The notes below the pieces were generated by a model. The model had not been told where the DNA came from, searched no databases, and was given only the letters and a program-made list of their open reading frames with translations. A DNA stretch of 64,000 bases from the NCBI GenBank assembly GCA_031553225.1, contig JAVBLU010000010.1:1-64000 (forward strand), given 5' to 3'. Shown in pieces: positions 50,762-58,929 of this stretch. The DNA comes from JAVBLU01 sp031553225 (GTDB taxonomy: Bacteria; Bacillota; Clostridia; Christensenellales; UBA1750). Made by a program: the position numbers and the translations under genes. Position 1 is the stretch's first letter, and the number at the start of each line of letters is the position of its first letter.

Positions 50762-53700
50762 TCATCGCAAATAGCGCGCGAGTTCCTCGAAGAGCTTCTC
50801 TTCGTCCAGAGGCTTGCTGATGTGGCCGTTCATCTGGGCCTGGCGCGATTTTTCCACATCCTCGCGGAAGGCGTTGGCCGTCATGGCCACGATGGGAACG
50901 AGCGCGCCGCGCCTGTGGCGGCTCGTGCGAATGGCCCGGGTGGCCGTATAGCCGTCCATCACGGGCATCTGCACATCCATGATGATCAGGTCAAAACGGT
51001 TCGGTTCGGCGTCGAAAGCTGCCACGGCCTGCGCTCCGTCCTCCACCTCGGTGATGACCACGCCGGTTGGCTCAAGAAGCGCCTTGATGATCTCGCGGTT
51101 GATCTCGATATCCTCTACAAGCAGAATCTGCTTGCCCGGGAAGTTGTGCGCTCGCGGTTCGTCCGCACGTTTTGATGCCGCGCCCGTCTTGATGCCGAAC
51201 GCCTCATTGATGGCGGCGCACAGCGCGGAGGGGAGGACGGGTTTGGGCAGAAACACGCCGATACCGCAGGCCTTGGCTTCGTCGCAGTATTGCTCCAGGT
51301 TTTGCGCGGACATAAGGATGGCCGCCGCCGAACACTTTTCCTCGGCGCACAGCTGCTGTACGGTCCTGATGCCGTCTGTTCCCTGCATGGGGTGGTCGAC
51401 CAAAAGCAGGTTCACCCGCCCGCCGCTTGCGTCGCAGGATGTAAGCGCGGCCAAAGCGCCTTCGCAATTCAGGGCGGGCGTTGCGCGCACGCCCAGATGC
51501 GACAGCAGCGCGCAGATATACTCGTTCGCCTCCGGGTAATCGTCCACCACAAGCACGTGCATCCGGGCCGCCTTGTCCGGGGGCAGGGCAGGGATGCTCG
51601 GAATGCCCTCCTGGAGGCCAAGCCAAACGTGGAAGGTAAACGTGCTGCCCTGGCCGGGTGCGCTGCGCACGCTGATGTCGCCATCCATCATCTCCACAAT
51701 GCCCTTGGAGATGGCCAGCCCCAGGCCCGTGCCGCCGTAGCGTTTGGTGATGCTGGCGTCAGCCTGCTGGAAGGGCCGGAACAGCCCGGCGATCTGCTCC
51801 TTTGTGAGCCCGATCCCCTCGTCGCGCACGCAGACTTCGATGCGTACGCGGCTGCCCCGTCGCTCCGGGCACGTGAGGTCAACAACGATGGAAGCGCCCT
51901 CGGCGGAAAACTTGACCGCATTCGTTATCAGGTTGACGAGCACCTGCGAGAGGTGCATCGCGTCGCCCACCACGAACATAGGCATGTCCGGCGCGATGCG
52001 CACGAGCAGCTCCTGCCGTTTTTCCCGCGCCCGAACGCTCGTGAGGTTGGTTACGCTGCGCAGCATCTCCTCCATATGAAAGGGTTCGTCCTGTATGCCG
52101 ATCTTACCCGACTCGATCTTGGAGATGTCCAGGATGTCGTTGATGAGGCTGAGCAGATGCTCGGAGGAGCCGCGGATGGCATGCAGGCAGCTCTTCACGC
52201 GGTCCATGTCCGACGAGTTGGACGCAATGCTCACCATGCCGATGATGGCGTTCATGGGCGTGCGTATTTCGTGGCTCATGTTGGACAGGAAGCTGCTCTT
52301 TGCCTGATTGGCATAGTCGGCTTCCACCTTGGCCAGACGCAGTTCCTCGGTCATCAAAGCGCGCGCGGTTACGTCCAGCGTCATGCCGATGATGCGCATA
52401 GGCTGCCCGTCCGGCCCCCGCATGGCCTTGGCATAGTTGATGAGATGCCGCGTTCCGCCATCCTTCAGGATGATCTTCATCTCGCTGACGATACTGGCGT
52501 CGTCAATCTCATCCGTGGCGAGGTGGTTAAAGAATGCGTAATCGGGCTGATGGGGCATCATGCGCCGCAGGTGCAGTACAAATTCCACCACGGACAAAGG
52601 TGAGGGAACGGAAAGCTCGAACAGGTTCGCGGCGCGGGAATCATAGGCGATCTGCCGGCTCTGTAGCGAAATTTCCCATACGCCTGCGTGCGAGGAATCC
52701 AGCGCAATGTCAAGCCGATTCTTGGTTTCACGTACCTCGGCGTCCTTTGCGAGCAGTTCCTCGGCGCTGTGCAGGCTTTTCTGCGTTTGCAGCAGGCGCT
52801 TGTTTTTGCGGCGCATCGAACCCATAAAGAGCACCAGGCTGACGATGACCAGCGTCCCCATCGTTGCCAGGGAAATGAACAGATAGAAAGCCTGCGGATT
52901 GGACTCGTAGAGAGAGGGCGTGTAGTTCATCCACGTAGCGTCTTTGGGGAAGAGCGCGGGCGGTAGGCCCAGGCGCTTCACCACCGTCTCGTCGAACACC
53001 CAGCTGTTGTGGCTTTCCGTGTTGCGTACGGGCGCCAGGGAAGAAGGCGATCGGCCGCCCAGGATCTGCAGCGTGAGCTGTCCGGCAAGAGAACCTTGCT
53101 CGCGTGGATCTACGGTTTTGCCGCCGATCTGGCCGTAGCCGACGCTGCCATACATCATGCCGAACACGGGGACGGCGGCATGCTCGCTGATCAAAGCTTG
53201 TATCTCCGACTGCGCAAAATGGCGCCCGGTGCTGTCGCGGCAGTAGCACCCGCTCAGGATGGCCGAATTGGCCGGGAGGTTTCCGATCTGATGGAGCAGA
53301 GCCGAGATGGGCTCGTCCTCGGCAAAGTACACGTTGAGCCTGCCCTGATAGGCCGAGAGCCCGCGCGCGATCTCCGCGGACCAAGCGCTGCCCGTCTCGG
53401 AGGAATCGCACGTCACAAACAGGTTCATCGTCTGAGGGTACAAGCGAAGGATCTGTTCCACCGTATCCACAACGGAGATGCTCTCCCAGACGCCGGTATA
53501 GTTGTCGCCCAGCTCCCACAGGTAGTCAACCTCTCCGTTGATGCCGCACAGCACCACGGGGATGCCCCGGAAGAACGAGTTATAGTAGCTGCATACAAAG
53601 GACAGGGCGTTGTTGTCCGACACGATGAGCACGTCCGGCGGGGCGGTCATCATCATGGTGCGCACGGACGCATAGGCGTTTTTGGCGCGCTCGTAATCGG

Positions 53701-54583
53701 TGCGGAACCGGTTGGCGTACAGGGGAATGTTGTAATAGGACACCTGGTAGGACGCATCGGAGAAGGCTTGCTGGATGCCCTCCTTCATGCGTACTTCCCA
53801 AGGGTCGTCGGGATGAAAGGAGGAGATGTGCAGCACCTCGGGCTGCTCCTTCGGCGCGAGCGGCTGGCCCTTTATGATCCTGTCGTAGGAGCCGTCCTCC
53901 TTCATTTCGGCCAGGCTTTGCGCGGCCAGCGGCACAAGGTCCGCGTACTTCCTGTTGAGGTACGTGTAGGAGCGCTGCGCGTCCAGGATGCCGACCTGCT
54001 CCACGTTCGGGGAGGTGATCATGCTCAGGTTAAAGGTGCTGCTTGCGACGATCACGTCGCATTCGCCGGCCTCGAGCGCCTGGTTGAGTTCGTAGAAGGT
54101 CTCCCGCTGAATGTTTCCCGCGATATCCTTGGGCAGGTGGTTAATGATGTACGTTTTCTGGAACAGGTGCCCCACGCGCAGCCCGGACAGGTCGCTCCAG
54201 GCGGCGAGCTTCAGCCCGGAGCCCTTTCGTGCAAATGCGGGGAAGCTGACATCCAGAAGCTGTTCGGGCACCATAACGAGATTTGGGTAGTTTTTCTCCA
54301 GGCCGGCCACCTGAGAGGCGAGGGCGTCGCGCTCGCTACCGTTCGCCATTTGCAGGGCGTAGGTCATGGGCGCGGCGTCCATGGTAACCTCGTAGCCGAT
54401 CCGGCGAAACGCCGCGTACAGCAAGCGGTCTATGATGGTGGACTCATCGGTGTTGATGATGAAGTTAAGCGTCCCTTTGACCTCCGGCAGGCCCGCCTCG
54501 GGGCCTGATTGCGCTTCCGCCGTTAGGGGCACGGCCAAAACGACAACAAGAAGAAGCAGGGCGACCGCACACCGATGCCTCAT
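50762..54583 (-). CDS. Large sensor hybrid histidine kinase with two periplasmic-binding-type domains
   Basis: A 1273-residue membrane kinase. In order: signal peptide (VALLLLVVVLAVPLTAEA); an SBP_bac_3-like domain (~35-270); an ABC_sub_bind/type-1 binding-protein-like domain (~280-590, with VLHISSFHPDDPWEVRMKEG and PPDVLIVSDNNALSF); a membrane helix (LATMGTLVIVSLVLFMGSM); PAS; HisKA (FLSNMSHEIRTPMNAIIG); HATPase_c (YGGTGLGLAISKGI); receiver 1 (VLVVDDYPE, LLVDHPMQG); and receiver 2 (ILLVEDIEINREII, MDVQMPVMDG). Two ligand domains in tandem suggest it integrates two solutes. ATG 54583 follows GAGGTG; the frame is open to 54766 but without support. No partner regulator lies nearby. Confidence 0.93.
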   Translation of the reverse strand: MRHRCAVALLLLVVVLAVPLTAEAQSGPEAGLPEVKGTLNFIINTDESTIIDRLLYAAFRRIGYEVTMDAAPMTYALQMANGSERDALASQVAGLEKNYPNLVMVPEQLLDVSFPAFARKGSGLKLAAWSDLSGLRVGHLFQKTYIINHLPKDIAGNIQRETFYELNQALEAGECDVIVASSTFNLSMITSPNVEQVGILDAQRSYTYLNRKYADLVPLAAQSLAEMKEDGSYDRIIKGQPLAPKEQPEVLHISSFHPDDPWEVRMKEGIQQAFSDASYQVSYYNIPLYANRFRTDYERAKNAYASVRTMMMTAPPDVLIVSDNNALSFVCSYYNSFFRGIPVVLCGINGEVDYLWELGDNYTGVWESISVVDTVEQILRLYPQTMNLFVTCDSSETGSAWSAEIARGLSAYQGRLNVYFAEDEPISALLHQIGNLPANSAILSGCYCRDSTGRHFAQSEIQALISEHAAVPVFGMMYGSVGYGQIGGKTVDPREQGSLAGQLTLQILGGRSPSSLAPVRNTESHNSWVFDETVVKRLGLPPALFPKDATWMNYTPSLYESNPQAFYLFISLATMGTLVIVSLVLFMGSMRRKNKRLLQTQKSLHSAEELLAKDAEVRETKNRLDIALDSSHAGVWEISLQSRQIAYDSRAANLFELSVPSPLSVVEFVLHLRRMMPHQPDYAFFNHLATDEIDDASIVSEMKIILKDGGTRHLINYAKAMRGPDGQPMRIIGMTLDVTARALMTEELRLAKVEADYANQAKSSFLSNMSHEIRTPMNAIIGMVSIASNSSDMDRVKSCLHAIRGSSEHLLSLINDILDISKIESGKIGIQDEPFHMEEMLRSVTNLTSVRAREKRQELLVRIAPDMPMFVVGDAMHLSQVLVNLITNAVKFSAEGASIVVDLTCPERRGSRVRIEVCVRDEGIGLTKEQIAGLFRPFQQADASITKRYGGTGLGLAISKGIVEMMDGDISVRSAPGQGSTFTFHVWLGLQEGIPSIPALPPDKAARMHVLVVDDYPEANEYICALLSHLGVRATPALNCEGALAALTSCDASGGRVNLLLVDHPMQGTDGIRTVQQLCAEEKCSAAAILMSAQNLEQYCDEAKACGIGVFLPKPVLPSALCAAINEAFGIKTGAASKRADEPRAHNFPGKQILLVEDIEINREIIKALLEPTGVVITEVEDGAQAVAAFDAEPNRFDLIIMDVQMPVMDGYTATRAIRTSRHRRGALVPIVAMTANAFREDVEKSRQAQMNGHISKPLDEEKLFEELARYLR

Positions 54584-54636
54584 GTTCGCACCTCGTTCAG
54601 CGTTGTTGATGTGCCGATAAGAGATTCTCATACCCA

Positions 54637-54665
54637 TATATACATGATAATACAGCAAATGGCAA
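54637..54665 (-). promoter_or_regulatory. Promoter of the large sensor kinase
   Basis: On the minus strand TTGCCA (54665-54660), a 17-bp spacer and TATATA (54642-54637), 54 bp before the start codon. The 431-bp gap 54584-55014 holds this promoter and the one facing right at 54946; no gene is seen in it. Confidence 0.65.
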
Positions 54666-54945
54666 CAGGCGCGTGAAAACAGCCGCAATACCATGTGTGT
54701 GGCCATATTCAAAGAACGATAGCCGACGGAAAGCGGACAAGCGGCCGCCACATCATTATATCGCAAAAAATGGCGGAAAATTAAGGAAATAGCACGAAAA
54801 CGCGGCGTATGGTACGTCGGAACGGCCCAACGATGGCGTGTCAGTCGTTTTTCCCGCAGAATCGGCGGAGCAACTCAGCCTTGCCGGCCGGGTGAGGGGC
54901 GCTTACACAAGCCGCGACGCGGGAGAAAAGAACATGCATTCTGCA

Positions 54946-54974
54946 TAGACAGCCATGAGGGTCGGCTGTATGAT
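54946..54974 (+). promoter_or_regulatory. Promoter of the Gfo/Idh/MocA gene
   Basis: TAGACA (54946-54951), a 17-bp spacer and TATGAT (54969-54974), 40 bp before the start codon. Confidence 0.6.
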
Positions 54975-55014
54975 AAGCCCGTACAGAGCGAGGCAAGTAT
55001 GGGGAGGCGGTCGC

Positions 55015-55893
55015 ATGTTGCGCATCGGCATAATCGGCTCGGAAAACTCGCACGCTACGATTTTTGCGCGCTTTCTGAACGTGGAAAAACGCTTCGATGG
55101 ATTCACCGTTACCGCCATTGCGGGCGAGGAGGATCAGGCGAGCGCCGCGCTGCAGCAGGAGTCGGGCGCGGAGTGGTACAAGGACCCGCTGCAGATGCTG
55201 GGCCAAGTGGACGCGCTCATGGTCACCTCGCGCAACGGGGGCCTGCACGCCGGCTACGCGCGTCCGTTCCTGGCGGCGGGCCTTCCTGTGTATGTGGACA
55301 AACCGGTTGCGAACAGCGCGCAGGACGCCCTGGCCATCGTGCGCGCGGCCGCATCCTCAGGCGCGCCGGTGATGGGCGGATCCACCATGAAGCTTTCGCC
55401 TACCGCGGCGGAGGCGGCTGCCGAGTTTTCCGCGCTTCGGCAAAATGGGGAGGCCGCCGGAGGCATCGTCACCGGCCCGCTAAAAATGAATAGCGTGTAC
55501 GGCGGCTTTTATTTCTACGCCTCGCACGTGGCCGAGGTCGCGCTTGGCACGTTTGGGGGGCGCCCGGCCGCCGTTACGGCCCATGAAAGTGGCGGGCACG
55601 TCACGGCGGTGCTCCACTACGGTGCGTATGACGTGTCGGTCATCTATCTGGACGAGGGAAAAACCGCGTTCACCCTCACGCTTCTGTCCACCGGCGGGGA
55701 GCCGCGCATGCGCCTCCTGGACATCGGCGACGTGTTCCTGCGCGGGCTGGATGACTTTGTGCGCATGGTGCGCACGGGAAAGATGCCGCAGACGCATGCC
55801 GAGCTGATCGCTCCGGTGTGCGTGATGAACGCCATGGAGCGATCGTACAGTCAGGCCGGGCGGTGCGTGGAAATCGTTTACCCGGAGATATAG
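55015..55893 (+). CDS. Gfo/Idh/MocA family oxidoreductase
   Basis: A 292-residue protein with an N-terminal Rossmann start (MLRIGIIGSENSHATIFARF), DALMVTSRNGGLHAGYARPF and the catalytic-domain motif VYVDKPVANSAQDALAIV, where the Lys of DKP is the usual catalytic residue. It is expected to oxidise or reduce a sugar or cyclitol with NAD(P). It is shorter than most members (~330-380), mainly in the C-terminal sheet. GGGGAGG lies 7 bases before ATG 55015. The substrate is unknown. Confidence 0.9.
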   Translation: MLRIGIIGSENSHATIFARFLNVEKRFDGFTVTAIAGEEDQASAALQQESGAEWYKDPLQMLGQVDALMVTSRNGGLHAGYARPFLAAGLPVYVDKPVANSAQDALAIVRAAASSGAPVMGGSTMKLSPTAAEAAAEFSALRQNGEAAGGIVTGPLKMNSVYGGFYFYASHVAEVALGTFGGRPAAVTAHESGGHVTAVLHYGAYDVSVIYLDEGKTAFTLTLLSTGGEPRMRLLDIGDVFLRGLDDFVRMVRTGKMPQTHAELIAPVCVMNAMERSYSQAGRCVEIVYPEI

Positions 55894-55966
55894 GACAGCC
55901 CCCTGCCTGCTTTGCACGACACGCAATACGAACATTTGCGCATGTTCCTGTTTTCATGCGGCGTAC

Positions 55967-55995
55967 TTGCTTTCCCGGCCCGTCCGTGGTATGGT
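55967..55995 (+). promoter_or_regulatory. Promoter of the PNPOx-like gene
   Basis: TTGCTT (55967-55972), a 17-bp spacer and TATGGT (55990-55995), 27 bp before the start codon. Confidence 0.55.
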
Positions 55996-56022
55996 AAGCG
56001 CATTTAAGTAGGAGGGGAACAT

Positions 56023-56457
56023 ATGAGCAGGTTTGATGAGGCGTCCGCTATCCTGGTTGAGCGATTTGGCCACGACAGCCTACTTTCCGTAGCGACGGCG
56101 GAAGGCGCTCGTCCGCATGTGCGCACGGTGGACGCCTACTACGAGGACGGCGCGTTCTATGTTGTCACCTACACGCTCTCCAACAAGATGAAGCAGATCA
56201 AAAGTAACCCGGACGTCGCCGTCTGCGGCGATTGGTTTACCGGCCACGGAGTCGGCGAGAACCTTGGACATGTGCTGGACGAGAGCAACGCCGCCATCAT
56301 GGCCAAGCTGCGCGAGGCCTTTGCGGCGTGGTACGGCAACGGGCACGTGAACGAGAAGGATCCCAACACCTGTGTGCTGCGCATCCGCATGACGGACGGC
56401 GTGCTGATGAACAACGGAGCGCGCTATGTGCTGGACTTTCAAAGCCGCACCGCGTAG
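56023..56457 (+). CDS. Pyridoxamine 5'-phosphate oxidase-family flavin-fold protein
   Basis: A 144-residue split-barrel protein. LLSVATAEGARPHVRTVDAY, GAFYVVTYTLSNKMKQIKSN and DVAVCGDWFTGHG follow the PNPOx-like pattern of FMN-binding proteins. True PdxH proteins are longer, so this is one of the small general members, perhaps an FMN- or F420-type reductase. AGGAGGGG precedes ATG 56023. It is transcribed alone, between its promoter and a terminator. Confidence 0.9.
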   Translation: MSRFDEASAILVERFGHDSLLSVATAEGARPHVRTVDAYYEDGAFYVVTYTLSNKMKQIKSNPDVAVCGDWFTGHGVGENLGHVLDESNAAIMAKLREAFAAWYGNGHVNEKDPNTCVLRIRMTDGVLMNNGARYVLDFQSRTA

Positions 56458-56474
56458 AGAAAGAAACATGGAAG

Positions 56475-56508
56475 GCCCGGCGAGCGCATGCTCGCCGGGC
56501 CCCTTTTC
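56475..56508 (+). terminator. Rho-independent terminator
   Basis: A 12-bp stem (GGCCCGGCGAGC and GCTCGCCGGGCC) with loop GCAT, followed by CCTTTT. It probably serves both the PNPOx-like gene and, in reverse, the sulfatase gene. Confidence 0.8.
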
Positions 56509-56523
56509 ATGCCGTACACCGCC

Positions 56524-57882
56524 TCAGCCGACGTCGTCCTTGTCGTACATGGCCATGATGTAGGGATGGGTGGGATCGAAATGCGTCAGAGGCGTGGGGT
56601 CGTCCACGCGGCCGATGGGGCGTACGCCAGAGCCCGTGACGCCGCACGCCGCGTCGCCCAGCTCGGCCCGGCAGGCGGACAGCAGGTCTTGCAGGCGCGT
56701 CACCACGTCCGGGTGGGCGGCGCTCACGTCCGACGCTTCGCCGATGTCACTGTGCAGGTTGTACAGCCGCGGCTTCAGCTCCGGCTCGCCCTTCTTGCGC
56801 ACGTGAAGCTTCCATGCGCCGCACCGAACGGCCTCCAGATCGTTGCCGTGGAAGAAGAAGAAACTCGCGCGGCCGCTCGCGCCGTCCCGGCCCGCAAAGA
56901 GCGGGGAGAGGTCGACGCCGTCGATTGGGTTGTGCGGCAGATCCGCGCCGCACAGCGCCGCTAGGCTGGGCAGCAAGTCGATGGAGGCGACGATCTCGCG
57001 GCACACCCGTCCGGCCGGTACGCGTCCCGGCCAATACATAATGCAGGGTACCCGCTGCCCGCCCTCCCAGGTGGTGCCCTTCGCACCGCGCAAGGGCAGG
57101 TTGCTGCCGCCGCGGTCGCCGCGGCTGCCGTTGTCGGAGGTGAAGATTACCAGCGTGTCGCTCTCCAGCCCGTCCTCGCGCAGGGCGCGCATCACGCAGG
57201 CAGTCGCCCAGTCGATGGCCGCCACGCACCCGCCGTACTCGCCGTTCCCGGCGTTTGCAAACGCCTGAGCGTGGTACAGAGGCAGGTGCACGTGCATGTG
57301 CGCCAGGTACAAAAAGAAGGGGCGCCGCCGGTTCTTCCGGATGAAGGCGACAGACTGTTCCACGTACCGTTCAGTGAGCCCGCTCTGATCGGGCTGTTGC
57401 TCAATCACGTCCTCGCCGCACAAAAGAGGCAGAGGGGGGTAGTTCGCTCGGTTGCCCGCCTGCCGCCCCATGTCGTTGGAGTAGGGCAGGCCGTAATACT
57501 CGTCAAACCCATGCCTCGTGGGCAGAAACGCCTTTTGATCGCCACAGTGCCACTTGCCCACAATCTTTGTGGCGTACCCGCCGCGCTGCAGCAGCAGCGC
57601 TATGCTTTCCTCGCGCGCGCTCAAGCCGCATCCCTGGCCGGGGAAGAGCACCAAACGCCCATCAAACGCTCCGAAGCCGATGCGCGGCGGGTAGCACCCG
57701 GTCATCATGGCCCCGCGGGACGGGGAGCACACAGGCGAGGCCATATAGAAGTCGGTATAACGCGTGCCGCCGGCGGCCAGAGCGTCCAGGCAGGGAGTCT
57801 TGTTGACGCGGGAGCCGTAGCATGCCAGATCGCCGTACCCCAGATCGTCGCAGTTGATGAGCACGATGTTCGGCCTCTTCAT
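56524..57882 (-). CDS. Sulfatase (arylsulfatase A type)
   Basis: A 452-residue alkaline-phosphatase-superfamily sulfatase. Metal Asp residues are in NCDDLGYGD (10-18), and the active-site Cys52 is in VCSPSRGAMMTG, the CxPSR motif in which Cys becomes formylglycine. Further motifs are IVGKWHCGDQK and VIFTSDNGSRGDRGG. It would release sulfate from carbohydrates such as mucin or glycosaminoglycans. No signal peptide is seen, so it may act inside or be exported otherwise. No sulfatase-maturating radical SAM enzyme is in the window. The XRE regulator upstream is transcribed in the same direction. Confidence 0.94.
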   Translation of the reverse strand: MKRPNIVLINCDDLGYGDLACYGSRVNKTPCLDALAAGGTRYTDFYMASPVCSPSRGAMMTGCYPPRIGFGAFDGRLVLFPGQGCGLSAREESIALLLQRGGYATKIVGKWHCGDQKAFLPTRHGFDEYYGLPYSNDMGRQAGNRANYPPLPLLCGEDVIEQQPDQSGLTERYVEQSVAFIRKNRRRPFFLYLAHMHVHLPLYHAQAFANAGNGEYGGCVAAIDWATACVMRALREDGLESDTLVIFTSDNGSRGDRGGSNLPLRGAKGTTWEGGQRVPCIMYWPGRVPAGRVCREIVASIDLLPSLAALCGADLPHNPIDGVDLSPLFAGRDGASGRASFFFFHGNDLEAVRCGAWKLHVRKKGEPELKPRLYNLHSDIGEASDVSAAHPDVVTRLQDLLSACRAELGDAACGVTGSGVRPIGRVDDPTPLTHFDPTHPYIMAMYDKDDVG

Positions 57883-58059
57883 CCGTCCTCACGCCTTTCC
57901 ATCCGTCCGTGCGCATCGCTTGCGCTGCGCGTCACCGGCTGTCCCTGTCAGTTTACCATATTTCACCGGGTTTGCAACGGGCGCGGCGCGGATGAGGCGG
58001 AGACGGCCAGTGTCCTCCCGGTAATTGCGAATGCGGCGGCCAATGCCTTTTTTGGCGGC

Positions 58060-58593
58060 CTACAGCATGCCGTATATTCTGGCGTGCTCGCACAGCACGC
58101 CGCGCCACTTGTCGTGCGACAGCACGGATTGTGCTTCGGTCATGTCGTAGTAGTACCCCTGCTTCATGTTCTGGATGATCGCCTCCACGGCCAGGCACTC
58201 CCGAAGGAATCCATCCTCCAGCATGGTCTCCACGTCGCTGTTCATGCGCTCGCTCAGGCCGTCGATCGCCCCGCGGTACACGGGGTTCTGCTTGCCCAGC
58301 ATTAGGCCAGCCCGGCGCAGGCAGTCGACACCCGCCAGAGCGTCCTTGGCGCTGCACTTACCCCTGAAGCGCAGCGCCCGCTCGCCGCCGGACAGCAGAT
58401 GGTCCACGGTCGTATCCAGCATGGCCGCCAGTTCAGGCAAAAGCGCCGTGTCCGGCAACGATTCGCCCCTCTCCCATTTGGAAACCGCCTGAAAGGAAAT
58501 GCTCAAACGCTCGCCCAGGTCGCTTTGGGTAAGTCCCTTGGCCTTGCGCAGCGAAGCAATTTGCTCGCCTACTTGGCGCATATTGACGGGCAT
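58060..58593 (-). CDS. XRE-family HTH regulator with C-terminal helical domain
   Basis: A 177-residue protein. Residues ~5-65 are a Cro/C1-type helix-turn-helix (IASLRKAKGLTQSDLGERLS, SFQAVSKWERGESLPD). The C-terminal ~100 residues are helical and contain QNMKQGYYYDMTEAQSVLS, a possible ligand-binding part. GGAGG lies 8 bases before ATG 58593 (MPVNMRQVG); the frame is open further upstream without a ribosome site. It lies 177 bp upstream of the sulfatase, so control of it is possible. Confidence 0.88.
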   Translation of the reverse strand: MPVNMRQVGEQIASLRKAKGLTQSDLGERLSISFQAVSKWERGESLPDTALLPELAAMLDTTVDHLLSGGERALRFRGKCSAKDALAGVDCLRRAGLMLGKQNPVYRGAIDGLSERMNSDVETMLEDGFLRECLAVEAIIQNMKQGYYYDMTEAQSVLSHDKWRGVLCEHARIYGML

Positions 58594-58846
58594 GACATCC
58601 ACCTCCGCATCGTTCCTCGGTTGCGGTTTTATTGTAGGGCCTTTGGCGCCCGGCGGCAATAACCGGGGCGTGGAGGGGAGGCCGCCCCGGCTCAAGCGGC
58701 GGTTGAAGGCAAAACGGAGGGCCTGTGCTTCCCTTGCCAGCGCTTGATGCCGCCGCGCGGCCTGCCGCCCGCCGCCAAGAACCGCGCGATGCCGTGCGGC
58801 GCCCGAACCTGGAATACCGAAAGAGCGCTTTGGATGATAAGGAAAG

Positions 58847-58867
58847 GGCGTCCGTATCCCGGACGCC
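58847..58867 (-). terminator. Terminator after ftsH
   Basis: An 8-bp stem (GGCGTCCG and CGGACGCC) followed on the minus side by CTTTCCTT. A second small hairpin (AACGGC/GCCGTT, 58875-58889) lies between it and the ftsH stop. Nothing else is seen in 58594-58929. Confidence 0.6.
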
Positions 58868-58929
58868 GTGTAACAACGGCTTGGCCGTTTGTCATCGCGG
58901 GGCTTCTTGGCCGTGTTTCCCAGCCGGCG

